Source of the DNA: Pseudomonadota bacterium
GTDB taxonomy: Bacteria > Pseudomonadota > Alphaproteobacteria > Rhizobiales > Hyphomicrobiaceae
NCBI GenBank assembly: GCA_023428365.1
Contig: JAEYYQ010000185.1
Location: forward strand, 1 to 7,432
DNA length: 7,432 bases
Direction: 5' to 3'
The notes beneath the pieces are model-generated. The model did not search any database and was not told the origin of the DNA. It saw only the letters and a program-made list of their open reading frames with translations. Below are positions 1-5,861 of the stretch, piece by piece; the first letter of the stretch is position 1, and every line of letters starts with the position of its first letter. The position numbers were made by a program, and so were the translations under genes.

Positions 1-2330
1 GCCCGAAGTCGGGACCGATCCGCGCATCCAATCCGTGCTCGGAGTACATGTTCCTCGACGACACGGCCTGCAATCTCGCCTCCATGAACCTGATGATGTT
101 CCGGACCAACGGCGCGAGCGACGGTCATGGCCATGCCCATCTGTTCAACACGGAAGCGTTCGAGCACGCCTGCCGTCTGTGGACGATCGTTCTGGAAATC
201 TCGGTTCTGATGGCGCAGTTCCCGAGCCGTCAGATCGCGGAACTCAGCTATCGCTACCGCACGCTCGGCCTCGGCTTCGCCAACATCGGCGGCCCGCTGA
301 TGGCGGCTGGCATTTCCTATGACTCGGCGGAAGGCCGCGCGATCTGCGGCGCCATCTCGGCGGTCATGACCGGCGTGTCCTACGCCACTTCGGCGGAGAT
401 GGCAGGCGAGCTCGGGCCCTTCCCCGGCTACTACGACAACTCCGATGACATGCTGCGCGTCATCCGCAATCATCGTCGCGCAGCATATGGCGAAGCAAAC
501 GGGTATGAGGCCCTGGCCATTGCGCCGGTTCCGCTCGATCATGCATCGTGCCCGGATCATTGCCTCGTTGACGCCGCCAAGCGCGCCTGGGATCAGGCCC
601 TCGAACTCGGCGTCGAGAACGGCTACCGCAATGCGCAGTCCACCGTCATCGCGCCAACCGGCACGATCGGTCTCGTCATGGACTGCGACACCACCGGCAT
701 CGAGCCCGATTTCGCGCTGGTGAAGTTCAAGAAGCTGGCCGGCGGCGGCTACTTCAAGATCATCAATCAGGCAGTTCCGACAGCCCTGCGCACGCTCGGC
801 TATCGCGAGGCACAGATCGCAGAAATCGAGGCCTACGCTGTCGGCCATGGCTCGCTGAAGCAGGCCCCGGCCATCAATCACGCCACGCTGAAGGCGAAGG
901 GCTTCACCGACGCTGTCCTGCAGAAGATCGAGGACTCGCTCTCCACCGCCTTCGACATCAAGTTCGTCTTCAACCGCTGGACGCTGGGTGAATCCTTCCT
1001 CACGGATGACCTCAAGATCCCCGCCGACAAGCTGAACGATCCGAGCTTCGAGCTGCTCGCCCATCTCGGCTTCTCGAAGAAGGACATCGAAGCCGCCAAC
1101 GAGCATGCCTGCGGATCGATGACGCTGGAAGGCGCGCCGTTCCTGAAGTCTGAGCATCTGCCGGTGTTCGACTGCGCCAATCCGTGCGGTCGCAAGGGCA
1201 AGCGCTTCCTGTCGGTCGAGAGCCACATCCGCATGATGGCGGCATCGCAACCGTTCATCTCGGGTGCGATCTCCAAGACTATCAACATGCCGAACGAGGC
1301 CACGGTGGAGGACTGCAAAGAGTCCTACATGCTGTCCTGGCGGCTGGCGCTGAAGGCCAACGCGCTCTATCGCGACGGCTCCAAGCTGTCTCAGCCGCTC
1401 AATGCTCAGGTGCTCGGCGATGACCTCGACGAGCAGGAGGACGTTGCCGATCAGCTCACCGCCGACAAGCCGATGGCGGCTCGTTCGCAGGTTGCCGCCG
1501 AACGCATCGTCGAGCGCATCATCGAGCGTGCTCGTCAGCGCGAGAAGCTTCCGGCCCGCCGCAAGAGCTACATCCAGAAAGCAACCGTCGGCGGCCACAA
1601 GGTCTACCTGCACACCGGCGAATACGAGGACGGCCGGCTCGGCGAGATCTTCATCGACATGCACAAGGAAGGCGCCGCCTTCCGGTCGTTGATGAACAAC
1701 TTCGCCATCGCCATCAGCCTGGGCCTGCAGTACGGCGTGCCGCTGGAAGAGTATGTGGAGGCCTTCACCTTCACGCGCTTCGAACCGGCCGGTCTGGTGC
1801 AGGGCAACGCGGCGATCAAGAACGCCACGTCCATCCTCGACTACATCTTCCGCGAACTGGCCGTGTCCTATCTCGGCCGCAACGATCTGGCCCACGTCGA
1901 TCCGGCCGAGATCGTCGGTGCCACAGCGCTCGGTTCATCGGACGAGGACCTGGAAGACGACGAGGCGCCCGCAATCCCGGCGACCAAGTTCGTGTCGCGG
2001 GGACTGGTGCGCGGTTCGGTTGTGGGACGTGTCGTTCCGCGCACGGCTGATGGCAACGGCACAGTTGCCACCATGCAGCAGGAAGTGACCACGGCGTTCA
2101 CGGCCACGGCGTCCTCACCATCGGCGCTGCTGACGCTTCACGACAGCATGTCCCAGATGACGCAAGGTGCGCTGGCGCTGAAGCCGCAGTCCGAGGTCGA
2201 TCTGAGAGCCCAGGCACGGATCCGCGGCTACGAGGGCGAGTCCTGCCGCGAGTGCGGTAACTTCACCCTGGTTCGCAACGGCACCTGCCTGAAGTGCGAC
2301 ACCTGCGGTGGCACGAGCGGGTGTAGTTAA
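1..2330 (+). CDS. nrdJ: Vitamin B12-dependent (class II) ribonucleotide reductase, C-terminal part
   Basis: This enzyme reduces ribonucleotides to deoxyribonucleotides for DNA synthesis in the cytoplasm, using adenosylcobalamin to generate a thiyl radical, so it works with or without oxygen. The reading frame enters at base 3 with no start codon, so the gene is 5'-truncated by the window edge. About 775 residues are visible; large class II enzymes of this group run to roughly 1,200, so the N-terminal third is missing. The active-site block [18 protein letters not shown] is encoded at 30-83. By family homology the Cys of NPC (36-38) is the radical Cys, the Glu of CSE a catalytic residue, and the Cys of TACN one half of the redox pair. 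The phosphate-binding loop APTGTIG lies at 651-671, and an [12 protein letters not shown] block near 1257. The C-terminus (2244-2327) carries six cysteines in CxxC-type spacing, expected to relay electrons and bind zinc. An acidic linker (about 1938-1970) precedes it. No frameshift or intein is seen in the visible part. Confidence 0.96.
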   Translation, partial: PKSGPIRASNPCSEYMFLDDTACNLASMNLMMFRTNGASDGHGHAHLFNTEAFEHACRLWTIVLEISVLMAQFPSRQIAELSYRYRTLGLGFANIGGPLMAAGISYDSAEGRAICGAISAVMTGVSYATSAEMAGELGPFPGYYDNSDDMLRVIRNHRRAAYGEANGYEALAIAPVPLDHASCPDHCLVDAAKRAWDQALELGVENGYRNAQSTVIAPTGTIGLVMDCDTTGIEPDFALVKFKKLAGGGYFKIINQAVPTALRTLGYREAQIAEIEAYAVGHGSLKQAPAINHATLKAKGFTDAVLQKIEDSLSTAFDIKFVFNRWTLGESFLTDDLKIPADKLNDPSFELLAHLGFSKKDIEAANEHACGSMTLEGAPFLKSEHLPVFDCANPCGRKGKRFLSVESHIRMMAASQPFISGAISKTINMPNEATVEDCKESYMLSWRLALKANALYRDGSKLSQPLNAQVLGDDLDEQEDVADQLTADKPMAARSQVAAERIVERIIERARQREKLPARRKSYIQKATVGGHKVYLHTGEYEDGRLGEIFIDMHKEGAAFRSLMNNFAIAISLGLQYGVPLEEYVEAFTFTRFEPAGLVQGNAAIKNATSILDYIFRELAVSYLGRNDLAHVDPAEIVGATALGSSDEDLEDDEAPAIPATKFVSRGLVRGSVVGRVVPRTADGNGTVATMQQEVTTAFTATASSPSALLTLHDSMSQMTQGALALKPQSEVDLRAQARIRGYEGESCRECGNFTLVRNGTCLKCDTCGGTSGCS

Positions 2331-2374
2331 TATGTCGGGAACAGCCAAATCCCGAACTGCAATGGGATAAATCG

Positions 2375-3208
2375 ATGGCTAATGATGACGCGCACGGCAA
2401 GGCAATCTCCGATGACGAGCTCGAGAGACGCGCCGAGACCTTGCGCGTCATCACTGACACTGAATTGGAATGGGCACCGGACCTTTTCGAGATAGCCAAA
2501 AAGCTATCATTAAATGGACTACACTTCGCAAAACTGACTGTACGTGTCAGACCTGATTCTGAAATGGACGGTGATGAGGCCAAGGCTTATGTCGAAGACA
2601 AAATAATAGAACTGAGTCAGACGACACTGGATGGCCTACGCATAAACAATCCTCGCTGTCGCATGACGTTTGCTCACGAGCTTGCCCACATAGCCTTGAA
2701 CCATAGCGGTGCGGTTCGGCACCGAAAAATTGCGGGCAACAAGACGCCCTCCTTCATTCGCCATCCAAATTCTGTTGAACGACAGGCACGTGTATGGGCG
2801 GCGGCCTTTTTGATGCCCAAGAAATTGGTCCGTCAGTGCGCAAATGCGGCAGAGATCGCTAGCCGAATGAAAGTCAGCATGGAAGCAGCTGAAATTCGGT
2901 TTAAGAAAATCAATGTACTCCAGGCCGCGAAGAAAACGCCAGATTACATTCAGCGGGAAATCGACAAGCTCAAGGCTCAATCTGGCGTAACATCTCGGTC
3001 GCCCAAGCCGTCAGTTCTGAGCAGTGATCAGCAGATGCGGCTACTGTGGGCGATCGCCCACGAGGCCGAGAACGAAGATCCCAATGAGTATCGCTGCATC
3101 GATTCGCGATATGTCATTCGGTGGTCTCGTCGCGGAGAAAGCAGGCCGGGCGGATGGCGAATTATCAACGGTTGTATCATCCCCTGGGATGAAGAACGCT
3201 CAAGATAG
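2375..3208 (+). CDS. ImmA/IrrE family zinc metallopeptidase
   Basis: A predicted cytoplasmic gluzincin-like protease of 277 residues. Members of this family (ImmA of ICEBs1, IrrE of Deinococcus) cleave HTH repressors in response to DNA damage or other stress. Seen here: the zinc and catalytic motif HELAH at residues 101-105 inside TFAHELAHIALNHSG; a probable third ligand Glu135 in ERQARVWAAAFLMP, matching the family's ExxAxxFAxxLLMP block; then a helical stretch (about 157-180) like the family's C-terminal helices. Residues about 205-277 form an extra tail rich in Trp, Arg and Glu that I cannot assign. ATG 2375 is the first start after an in-frame stop at 2324-2326; the Shine-Dalgarno is weak. 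It lies 44 bp after nrdJ on the same strand, so read-through is plausible. Hand-counted 60-base blocks of the core give about 42-50% GC, against about 65% in nrdJ, which suggests acquisition. No neighbouring HTH repressor is present, so its substrate is unknown. Confidence 0.88.
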   Translation: MANDDAHGKAISDDELERRAETLRVITDTELEWAPDLFEIAKKLSLNGLHFAKLTVRVRPDSEMDGDEAKAYVEDKIIELSQTTLDGLRINNPRCRMTFAHELAHIALNHSGAVRHRKIAGNKTPSFIRHPNSVERQARVWAAAFLMPKKLVRQCANAAEIASRMKVSMEAAEIRFKKINVLQAAKKTPDYIQREIDKLKAQSGVTSRSPKPSVLSSDQQMRLLWAIAHEAENEDPNEYRCIDSRYVIRWSRRGESRPGGWRIINGCIIPWDEERSR

Positions 3209-3407
3209 CAATCGAAGATTGATCAGTGTAACGCCGCCTCCGTGAACCCGCGAAGGGACAGGATATCCAGTGGAGCGCCCACAGGCGCTCCACAACTTTG
3301 TGCAGCAGTTTTGCAACTGTTCCCCACAGAACAAGGGAATCAGAGTCTTATGTGCCGGTACGCGTTGGGTTGTTTGCGTTTCACTGTCCGCAAACCCGTA
3401 AGCTTCC
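3209..3407. other. Intergenic spacer, 199 bp
   Basis: No convincing gene lies here; the short open frames crossing it lack start signals and family resemblance. It holds a small CAATC-GAA-GATTG hairpin (3210-3222) just after the metallopeptidase stop, a perfect 10-bp hairpin (3270-3293), and an imperfect structure upstream of the next gene in which TTTGCG (3373-3378) pairs with CGCAAA (3389-3394). I see no clear -35/-10 pair for the gene at 3408. Confidence 0.5.
3270..3293. terminator. Perfect 10-bp hairpin, possible terminator
   Basis: GTGGAGCGCC (3270-3279) and GGCGCTCCAC (3284-3293) pair perfectly around a CACA loop. It sits 61 bp after the metallopeptidase stop, so it could end the nrdJ-metallopeptidase transcript. 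Neither side has a T-tract (the plus strand continues AACTTTG), so it is not a classical intrinsic terminator. It may instead be an RNA-stabilising hairpin, a pause site, or a dispersed repeat. Confidence 0.35.
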
Positions 3408-4019
3408 GTGCCGCTGAACCGCAAAAATACCGACGTAACCGCCTATCTGCTCGCCGACCACCTGGATGCCATGCTGGCGGCCGGGGAGGATTTGCTGCAC
3501 GTTCATCAGGACTTGGCGCCGGTTCCTCTTGAGACCACAGGCGACGCCGCACGCGCCGAGATCAACGCCCTTCGCCACTTCGTCGATGCCACCCACACCC
3601 TCGAACTCAAGCTGGCCATGCGCGGGCTGCAGGCGCGGGAACGCACGGACGAACTGCGGCGGCTTGATACCCGCCTGGACCTCATTGCAGGCCTGTTCAT
3701 CGGCGGCACTGCACCTTTGGCCGACGCAGCCGAAGAGCTTGGCGATGAAACAGGCGTCGATTTCAACACTGGCGACGAGGTCGTGTCGTACCTCAGAAGC
3801 CGCGCCCTGATCCCAGCAGACAGCATCGGGCTGATATCGACAGACGATCTGAGCGTCACGCCGCGGTTTCTGGTGGCTGGCCGCATCGAACTGTCGGCAT
3901 TGCTCGACCTCGCCGCCACGTTCCTCGACGCACTTGAGTTGTTCTACGAACTCTATGAATCGGATGAGCCCGCCGACGTCGTCGATGGCTCCGAGGACAC
4001 CCCCGCGCGGACGGTTTGA
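3408..4019 (+). CDS. Hypothetical acidic helical protein, 203 residues
   Basis: I do not recognise this family. Coding is supported by strong C/G preference at third codon positions over the whole length and by a protein of regular amphipathic helices. Likely helices span about 6-36, 45-95 (charged, coiled-coil-like, with RERTDELRRLDTRLD), 123-132 and 158-185. The end is a strongly acidic tail from about residue 181. There is no signal peptide, membrane span, cysteine or metal motif, so a soluble cytoplasmic protein is most likely. The start is uncertain: GTG 3408 is the third codon after an in-frame TAA (3399-3401), and no good Shine-Dalgarno precedes it. ATG 3468 would give 183 residues and lose part of the first helix. 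It is flanked by spacers and faces the tRNA gene on the other strand, so it is probably transcribed alone. The opposite strand is also open across it, which I judge to be a shadow. Confidence 0.65.
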   Translation: MPLNRKNTDVTAYLLADHLDAMLAAGEDLLHVHQDLAPVPLETTGDAARAEINALRHFVDATHTLELKLAMRGLQARERTDELRRLDTRLDLIAGLFIGGTAPLADAAEELGDETGVDFNTGDEVVSYLRSRALIPADSIGLISTDDLSVTPRFLVAGRIELSALLDLAATFLDALELFYELYESDEPADVVDGSEDTPARTV

Positions 4020-4176
4020 TTGCCGCCGTCGCGCTGATGTGGCGCGTACCGTGCTGGAGAAACCAATTTGGCTGAACTCTTTCATCGCCGAAGGCGATCA
4101 GGGAGCAAAGCGACCCGGCGCTAGCGCCGCCCTTGCGGAGCGCGTGAGCAAAGCGAATAGGCACGTGAGCGAAAAA
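4020..4176. repeat. Short-repeat-rich spacer on the 3' side of tRNA-Thr
   Basis: This 157-bp spacer has no supported gene. GAGCAAAGCG occurs twice (4103-4112 and 4146-4155). Between the copies is the 12-base palindrome GGCGCTAGCGCC (4117-4128). A small hairpin ATCGCC-GAA-GGCGAT lies at 4084-4098. On the minus strand the tRNA is followed directly by TTTTTC (4176-4171), which may help end its transcript. The repeated units resemble the short AGCGxAGCG-type intergenic repeats common near tRNAs in high-GC alphaproteobacteria, but I cannot test copy number here. Confidence 0.45.
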
Positions 4177-4252
4177 TGGTGCCGGCAGAGGGACTTGAAC
4201 CCCCGACCTACCGCTTACAAGGCGGTTGCTCTACCAACTGAGCTATGCCGGC
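4177..4252 (-). tRNA. tRNA-Thr (anticodon TGT)
   Basis: Read on the minus strand, the 76 bases fold as a complete tRNA. The acceptor stem GCCGGCA (4252-4246) pairs with TGCCGGC (4187-4181), followed by discriminator A (4180) and an encoded CCA (4179-4177). The D-arm region contains AGCTCAGTTGGTAGAGC. The anticodon stem ACCGC/GCGGT encloses the 7-base loop CTTGTAA, giving anticodon TGT, which reads ACA and probably other ACN threonine codons. The T-arm contains GGTTCAAGTCC. No mismatch is seen in the acceptor or anticodon stems. The 3' end points toward the 203-residue gene. Confidence 0.97.
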
Positions 4253-4279
4253 AAGGCGCGGACTCCGCGATGGGCGCGC

Positions 4280-4285
4280 TTATAA
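4280..4285 (-). promoter_or_regulatory. Possible -10 element of the tRNA-Thr promoter
   Basis: On the minus strand TTATAA lies 27 bases before the mature 5' end of the tRNA, in an otherwise very GC-rich stretch. No convincing -35 hexamer is seen 16-18 bases further upstream. Between it and the tRNA is the near-perfect inverted repeat CGCGG-ACT-CCGCG (4257-4269), which would be in the 5' leader removed by RNase P. Confidence 0.3.
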
Positions 4286-4456
4286 CCTCTGCTGCGCGAT
4301 CTGGCCAGCGGGCAGGCTTTACGATCTGACACAGGGTTTGGTTAGACTAAAGTAAGTATACGTTCAGTCGCCCAAGGGCTTAACCCCTTGTTCGCTGATC
4401 TCTGGAATAATGCGATTAATCTGAGGTCATCCATTCGCGACAAGCGGGGAAGTCAT

Positions 4457-4822
4457 ATGCGCTTGAAGTATGTTCTCGTCGCGCTGGCCGTGCTGTTTTG
4501 CGGCTTCAACGTGACAAAGCCGGCGCAGGCCGGTGGCGATCGCGGCTATTACACCTATCAGCCGAACTACTACAAGAAGGTCTATCCGCGCCATAAGAAG
4601 CGTCACTACCGGCGGCCGGTCGAGTATCTTGTGACCGACCCGTACGCCTATCGCTACGAGCCGCGCGGCTACTATCCCTATTATGATTCCGGCTACTGGC
4701 GTCCGCTGTGCGCGAGCAACAGCTCGTGCGTTCCGCGGTCCATGCAGTCTCCCTATTGGGAAGCCTGGGGCTATCCGACCCGCAGGGTCCACTACGGCCG
4801 TATCCGTCCGTGGCACTGGTGA
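4457..4822 (+). CDS. Small exported tyrosine-rich basic protein
   Basis: I do not recognise a named family. The 121-residue product begins with a classic Sec signal peptide: MRLK, a hydrophobic core (YVLVALAVLFCGF), then KPAQA|GG, with predicted cleavage after Ala25. The Cys in the core does not form a proper lipobox, so a lipoprotein is unlikely. The mature part is about 96 residues, with about 19 Tyr, 5 Trp and many Arg, Lys and His. YY pairs recur, and two cysteines spaced CASNSSC (85 and 91) could form a disulfide in the periplasm. Short Tyr/Arg-rich exported proteins of this kind are frequent in Bradyrhizobium-like genomes, but their role is not known to me; a cell-envelope function is inferred. 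ATG 4457 is chosen because GGGGA (4446-4450) lies at good spacing and the signal peptide starts there. The open frame extends upstream to a TTG at 4388, but that would place 23 polar residues before the signal peptide. Confidence 0.82.
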   Translation: MRLKYVLVALAVLFCGFNVTKPAQAGGDRGYYTYQPNYYKKVYPRHKKRHYRRPVEYLVTDPYAYRYEPRGYYPYYDSGYWRPLCASNSSCVPRSMQSPYWEAWGYPTRRVHYGRIRPWHW

Positions 4823-4874
4823 GTGCATAACGCAGGCTGACCTCAGCCTCCTTCCCTGCGGCTTTGAAATCACA

Positions 4875-4902
4875 AGGGCGTAGCGCGGTCGCGCTGCGCC
4901 CT
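4875..4902 (+). terminator. Strong hairpin after the exported-protein gene
   Basis: AGGGCGTAGCGCG (4875-4887) pairs with CGCGCTGCGCCCT (4890-4902), with one G-T wobble; the innermost pair probably opens to give a four-base loop. It begins 52 bp after the stop at 4822 and ends 23 bp before the next promoter, so it is well placed to insulate the two genes. The following bases (CATGCGTTTC) contain only a short T-run, so factor-assisted or weak intrinsic termination is more likely than a textbook terminator. Confidence 0.5.
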
Positions 4903-4925
4903 CATGCGTTTCAAGTCCGAGCTAA

Positions 4926-4950
4926 GGAACATTTGAGCGGATTATCCGTT
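4926..4950 (+). promoter_or_regulatory. EcfG-type (general stress response) promoter
   Basis: GGAAC (4926-4930) is followed by exactly 16 bases and then CGTT (4947-4950). This matches the published consensus for the alphaproteobacterial general-stress sigma factor EcfG (GGAAC-N16/17-CGTT). The expected transcription start near 4957 leaves a leader of about 30 bases before ATG 4988. The preceding hairpin isolates it from upstream transcription. I saw no other GGAAC in the window, on either strand, with a correctly spaced GTT box. Confidence 0.75.
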
Positions 4951-4987
4951 GCCGATCAGGTTGCATCTGCTTGCGAGGCAATCGGCG

Positions 4988-5290
4988 ATGGCCAATGTCG
5001 ATCAACTCCGCCACGACATCGATACGGGACGCACCAGCGACAAAGTCGCGGCGTTCGATCCGGCCGCGGCTCCGCTCGGCACCGATGATGAAGCAGCAGG
5101 CGTCTCGATCGATCCCCGGGTGGTTGCCGCTCTACGTGAATCGGAACTCAGGCTTGGTGACCTGACGCGTCAGTCACTCCGCTCTGGCGGCCGTCCCCGC
5201 AGCGATGCCATCGCGTGGCTGCTTACGGGAGCGTTCGCATCCGCCTTTGCCGGAATTCTGGGTATCGCCTCGACGTTCTTCCCGGTTTAA
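4988..5290 (+). CDS. Small C-terminally membrane-anchored protein, probable EcfG target
   Basis: The 100-residue product has a soluble N-terminal part (1-73) and one hydrophobic segment at about 74-97 (AIAWLLTGAFASAFAGILG), just after a basic patch (RSGGRPRSD). This fits an inner-membrane protein with its N-terminus in the cytoplasm. The N-terminal block, with DIDTGRTSDKV and DPAAAPLGTDDEAAG, looks like a motif I recall from small uncharacterised alphaproteobacterial proteins; that recollection is untested. Its function is unknown. ATG 4988 is preferred, with GAGG at 4975-4978. The open frame extends to TTG 4949, but that codon lies inside the -10 box of the promoter and so cannot be in the transcript. 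EcfG control would mean induction by general stress such as desiccation, osmotic or stationary-phase conditions. The TAA stop overlaps the stop of the convergent next gene. Confidence 0.8.
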   Translation: MANVDQLRHDIDTGRTSDKVAAFDPAAAPLGTDDEAAGVSIDPRVVAALRESELRLGDLTRQSLRSGGRPRSDAIAWLLTGAFASAFAGILGIASTFFPV

Positions 5291-5715
5291 GCGGCATCCA
5301 GCAGATTGCGCGTCGTGGCAGTTGCTCCGATATCGGAGCCGCCGAGTATCGCATTGAGGGTTCGGGCAAACTTGCGCGGATTGAACCCCCATTTCAGGTT
5401 CAGCCTCATTCCGGCCGCGACACGAACCGCAGGCGCGATAGCATTGTATCCATGCTCCAGCAGCAGATCGTTCAGGCGACGATTGGAGAACACCTGGACC
5501 AGCGCACGGAAGCGCATCAGCGCGGCGAGTTCGCGCGACGGCTCCTTGCCGAGCCTTCCTTGCAGGCATTCGGAGACCAGGGCCTCCTCCTCCTGGCTCA
5601 GCTCACCCCGATAAAGGACCAGGCCGTGTTCCGTACCGACCAGCACCAGCATCGCACTCGCGAGATCTTCGGCATCGGCAACGGGAACGTCACTCGGGTT
5701 CCAGGTAATCGCCAT
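5287..5715 (-). CDS. Hypothetical protein, 142 residues
   Basis: I do not recognise this family. The predicted soluble protein has an N-terminal half of mixed strands and helices (MLVLVGTEHGLVLYRGELS at about 22-40), an acidic turn (SQEEEALVSE), a helix around 61-87, and a basic C-terminal part around 98-119 (RVAAGMRLNLKWGFNPRKF). There is no signal peptide and no clear membrane span. The start CAT at 5713-5715 reads ATG on the minus strand, with AGAGAG about ten bases upstream as a modest Shine-Dalgarno. It lies 146 bp downstream of the oxidoreductase on the same strand, so it may be transcribed with it or from its own promoter. Its stop shares four bases with the stop of the convergent membrane-protein gene. 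Codon use is GC-rich like the neighbours. Confidence 0.72.
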   Translation of the reverse strand: MAITWNPSDVPVADAEDLASAMLVLVGTEHGLVLYRGELSQEEEALVSECLQGRLGKEPSRELAALMRFRALVQVFSNRRLNDLLLEHGYNAIAPAVRVAAGMRLNLKWGFNPRKFARTLNAILGGSDIGATATTRNLLDAA

Positions 5716-5861
5716 GGTACGGGCTCTCTTTCAATACCCCGCCAGCGGAATAGCGGGCAGGGCGATACTCTGAACTGAGCCGACAATGGCCGGGTTTTAG
5801 CCCTGGCGCTGTTCCCCGGGAGACAGGGCACTATTCAACTGAGGACACGACGCGCCATCCG
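5716..5861. other. Spacer between the oxidoreductase and the 142-residue gene
   Basis: No gene is supported in this stretch. On the minus strand GCCCTG pairs with CAGGGC across an 18-base loop, followed by TAAAAC. Closer to the downstream gene, CCCGC pairs with GCGGG around a 10-base loop. Neither is a classical terminator and I cannot place a confident promoter. Confidence 0.4.

Noticed and set aside
878..1318. 146-codon minus-strand open frame inside nrdJ
   Set aside because: It lies wholly within a well-recognised ribonucleotide reductase frame and its product has no family resemblance.
2332..2370. Mini open frame of 12 codons between nrdJ and the metallopeptidase, overlapping a TCGGGA/TCCCGA hairpin (2335-2355)
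   Set aside because: It is too short and lacks a ribosome-binding site; the hairpin has only six pairs, a nine-base loop and no T-run, so I do not call a leader peptide or terminator.
3381..4085. 234-codon open frame on the minus strand over the 203-residue gene
   Set aside because: The product is rich in Cys, Gln and Arg with no regular secondary structure or known motif, while the plus frame shows strong GC3 bias and coherent helices. High-GC genes often leave the antisense strand open.
4388..4456. Upstream extension of the tyrosine-rich protein to TTG 4388
   Set aside because: It would put a polar segment before a clear signal peptide, and the good ribosome-binding site belongs to ATG 4457.
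5391..5400. TTGAACCCCC, also found in the T-arm of the tRNA (minus-strand gene), considered as an attachment-site remnant
   Set aside because: The ten-base match lies inside a coding sequence, with no wider similarity to the tRNA 3' end.
5215..5778. 187-codon plus-strand open frame
   Set aside because: It is the shadow of the 142-residue minus-strand gene and also overlaps the end of the small membrane-protein gene in another frame. The product has no coherent motifs.
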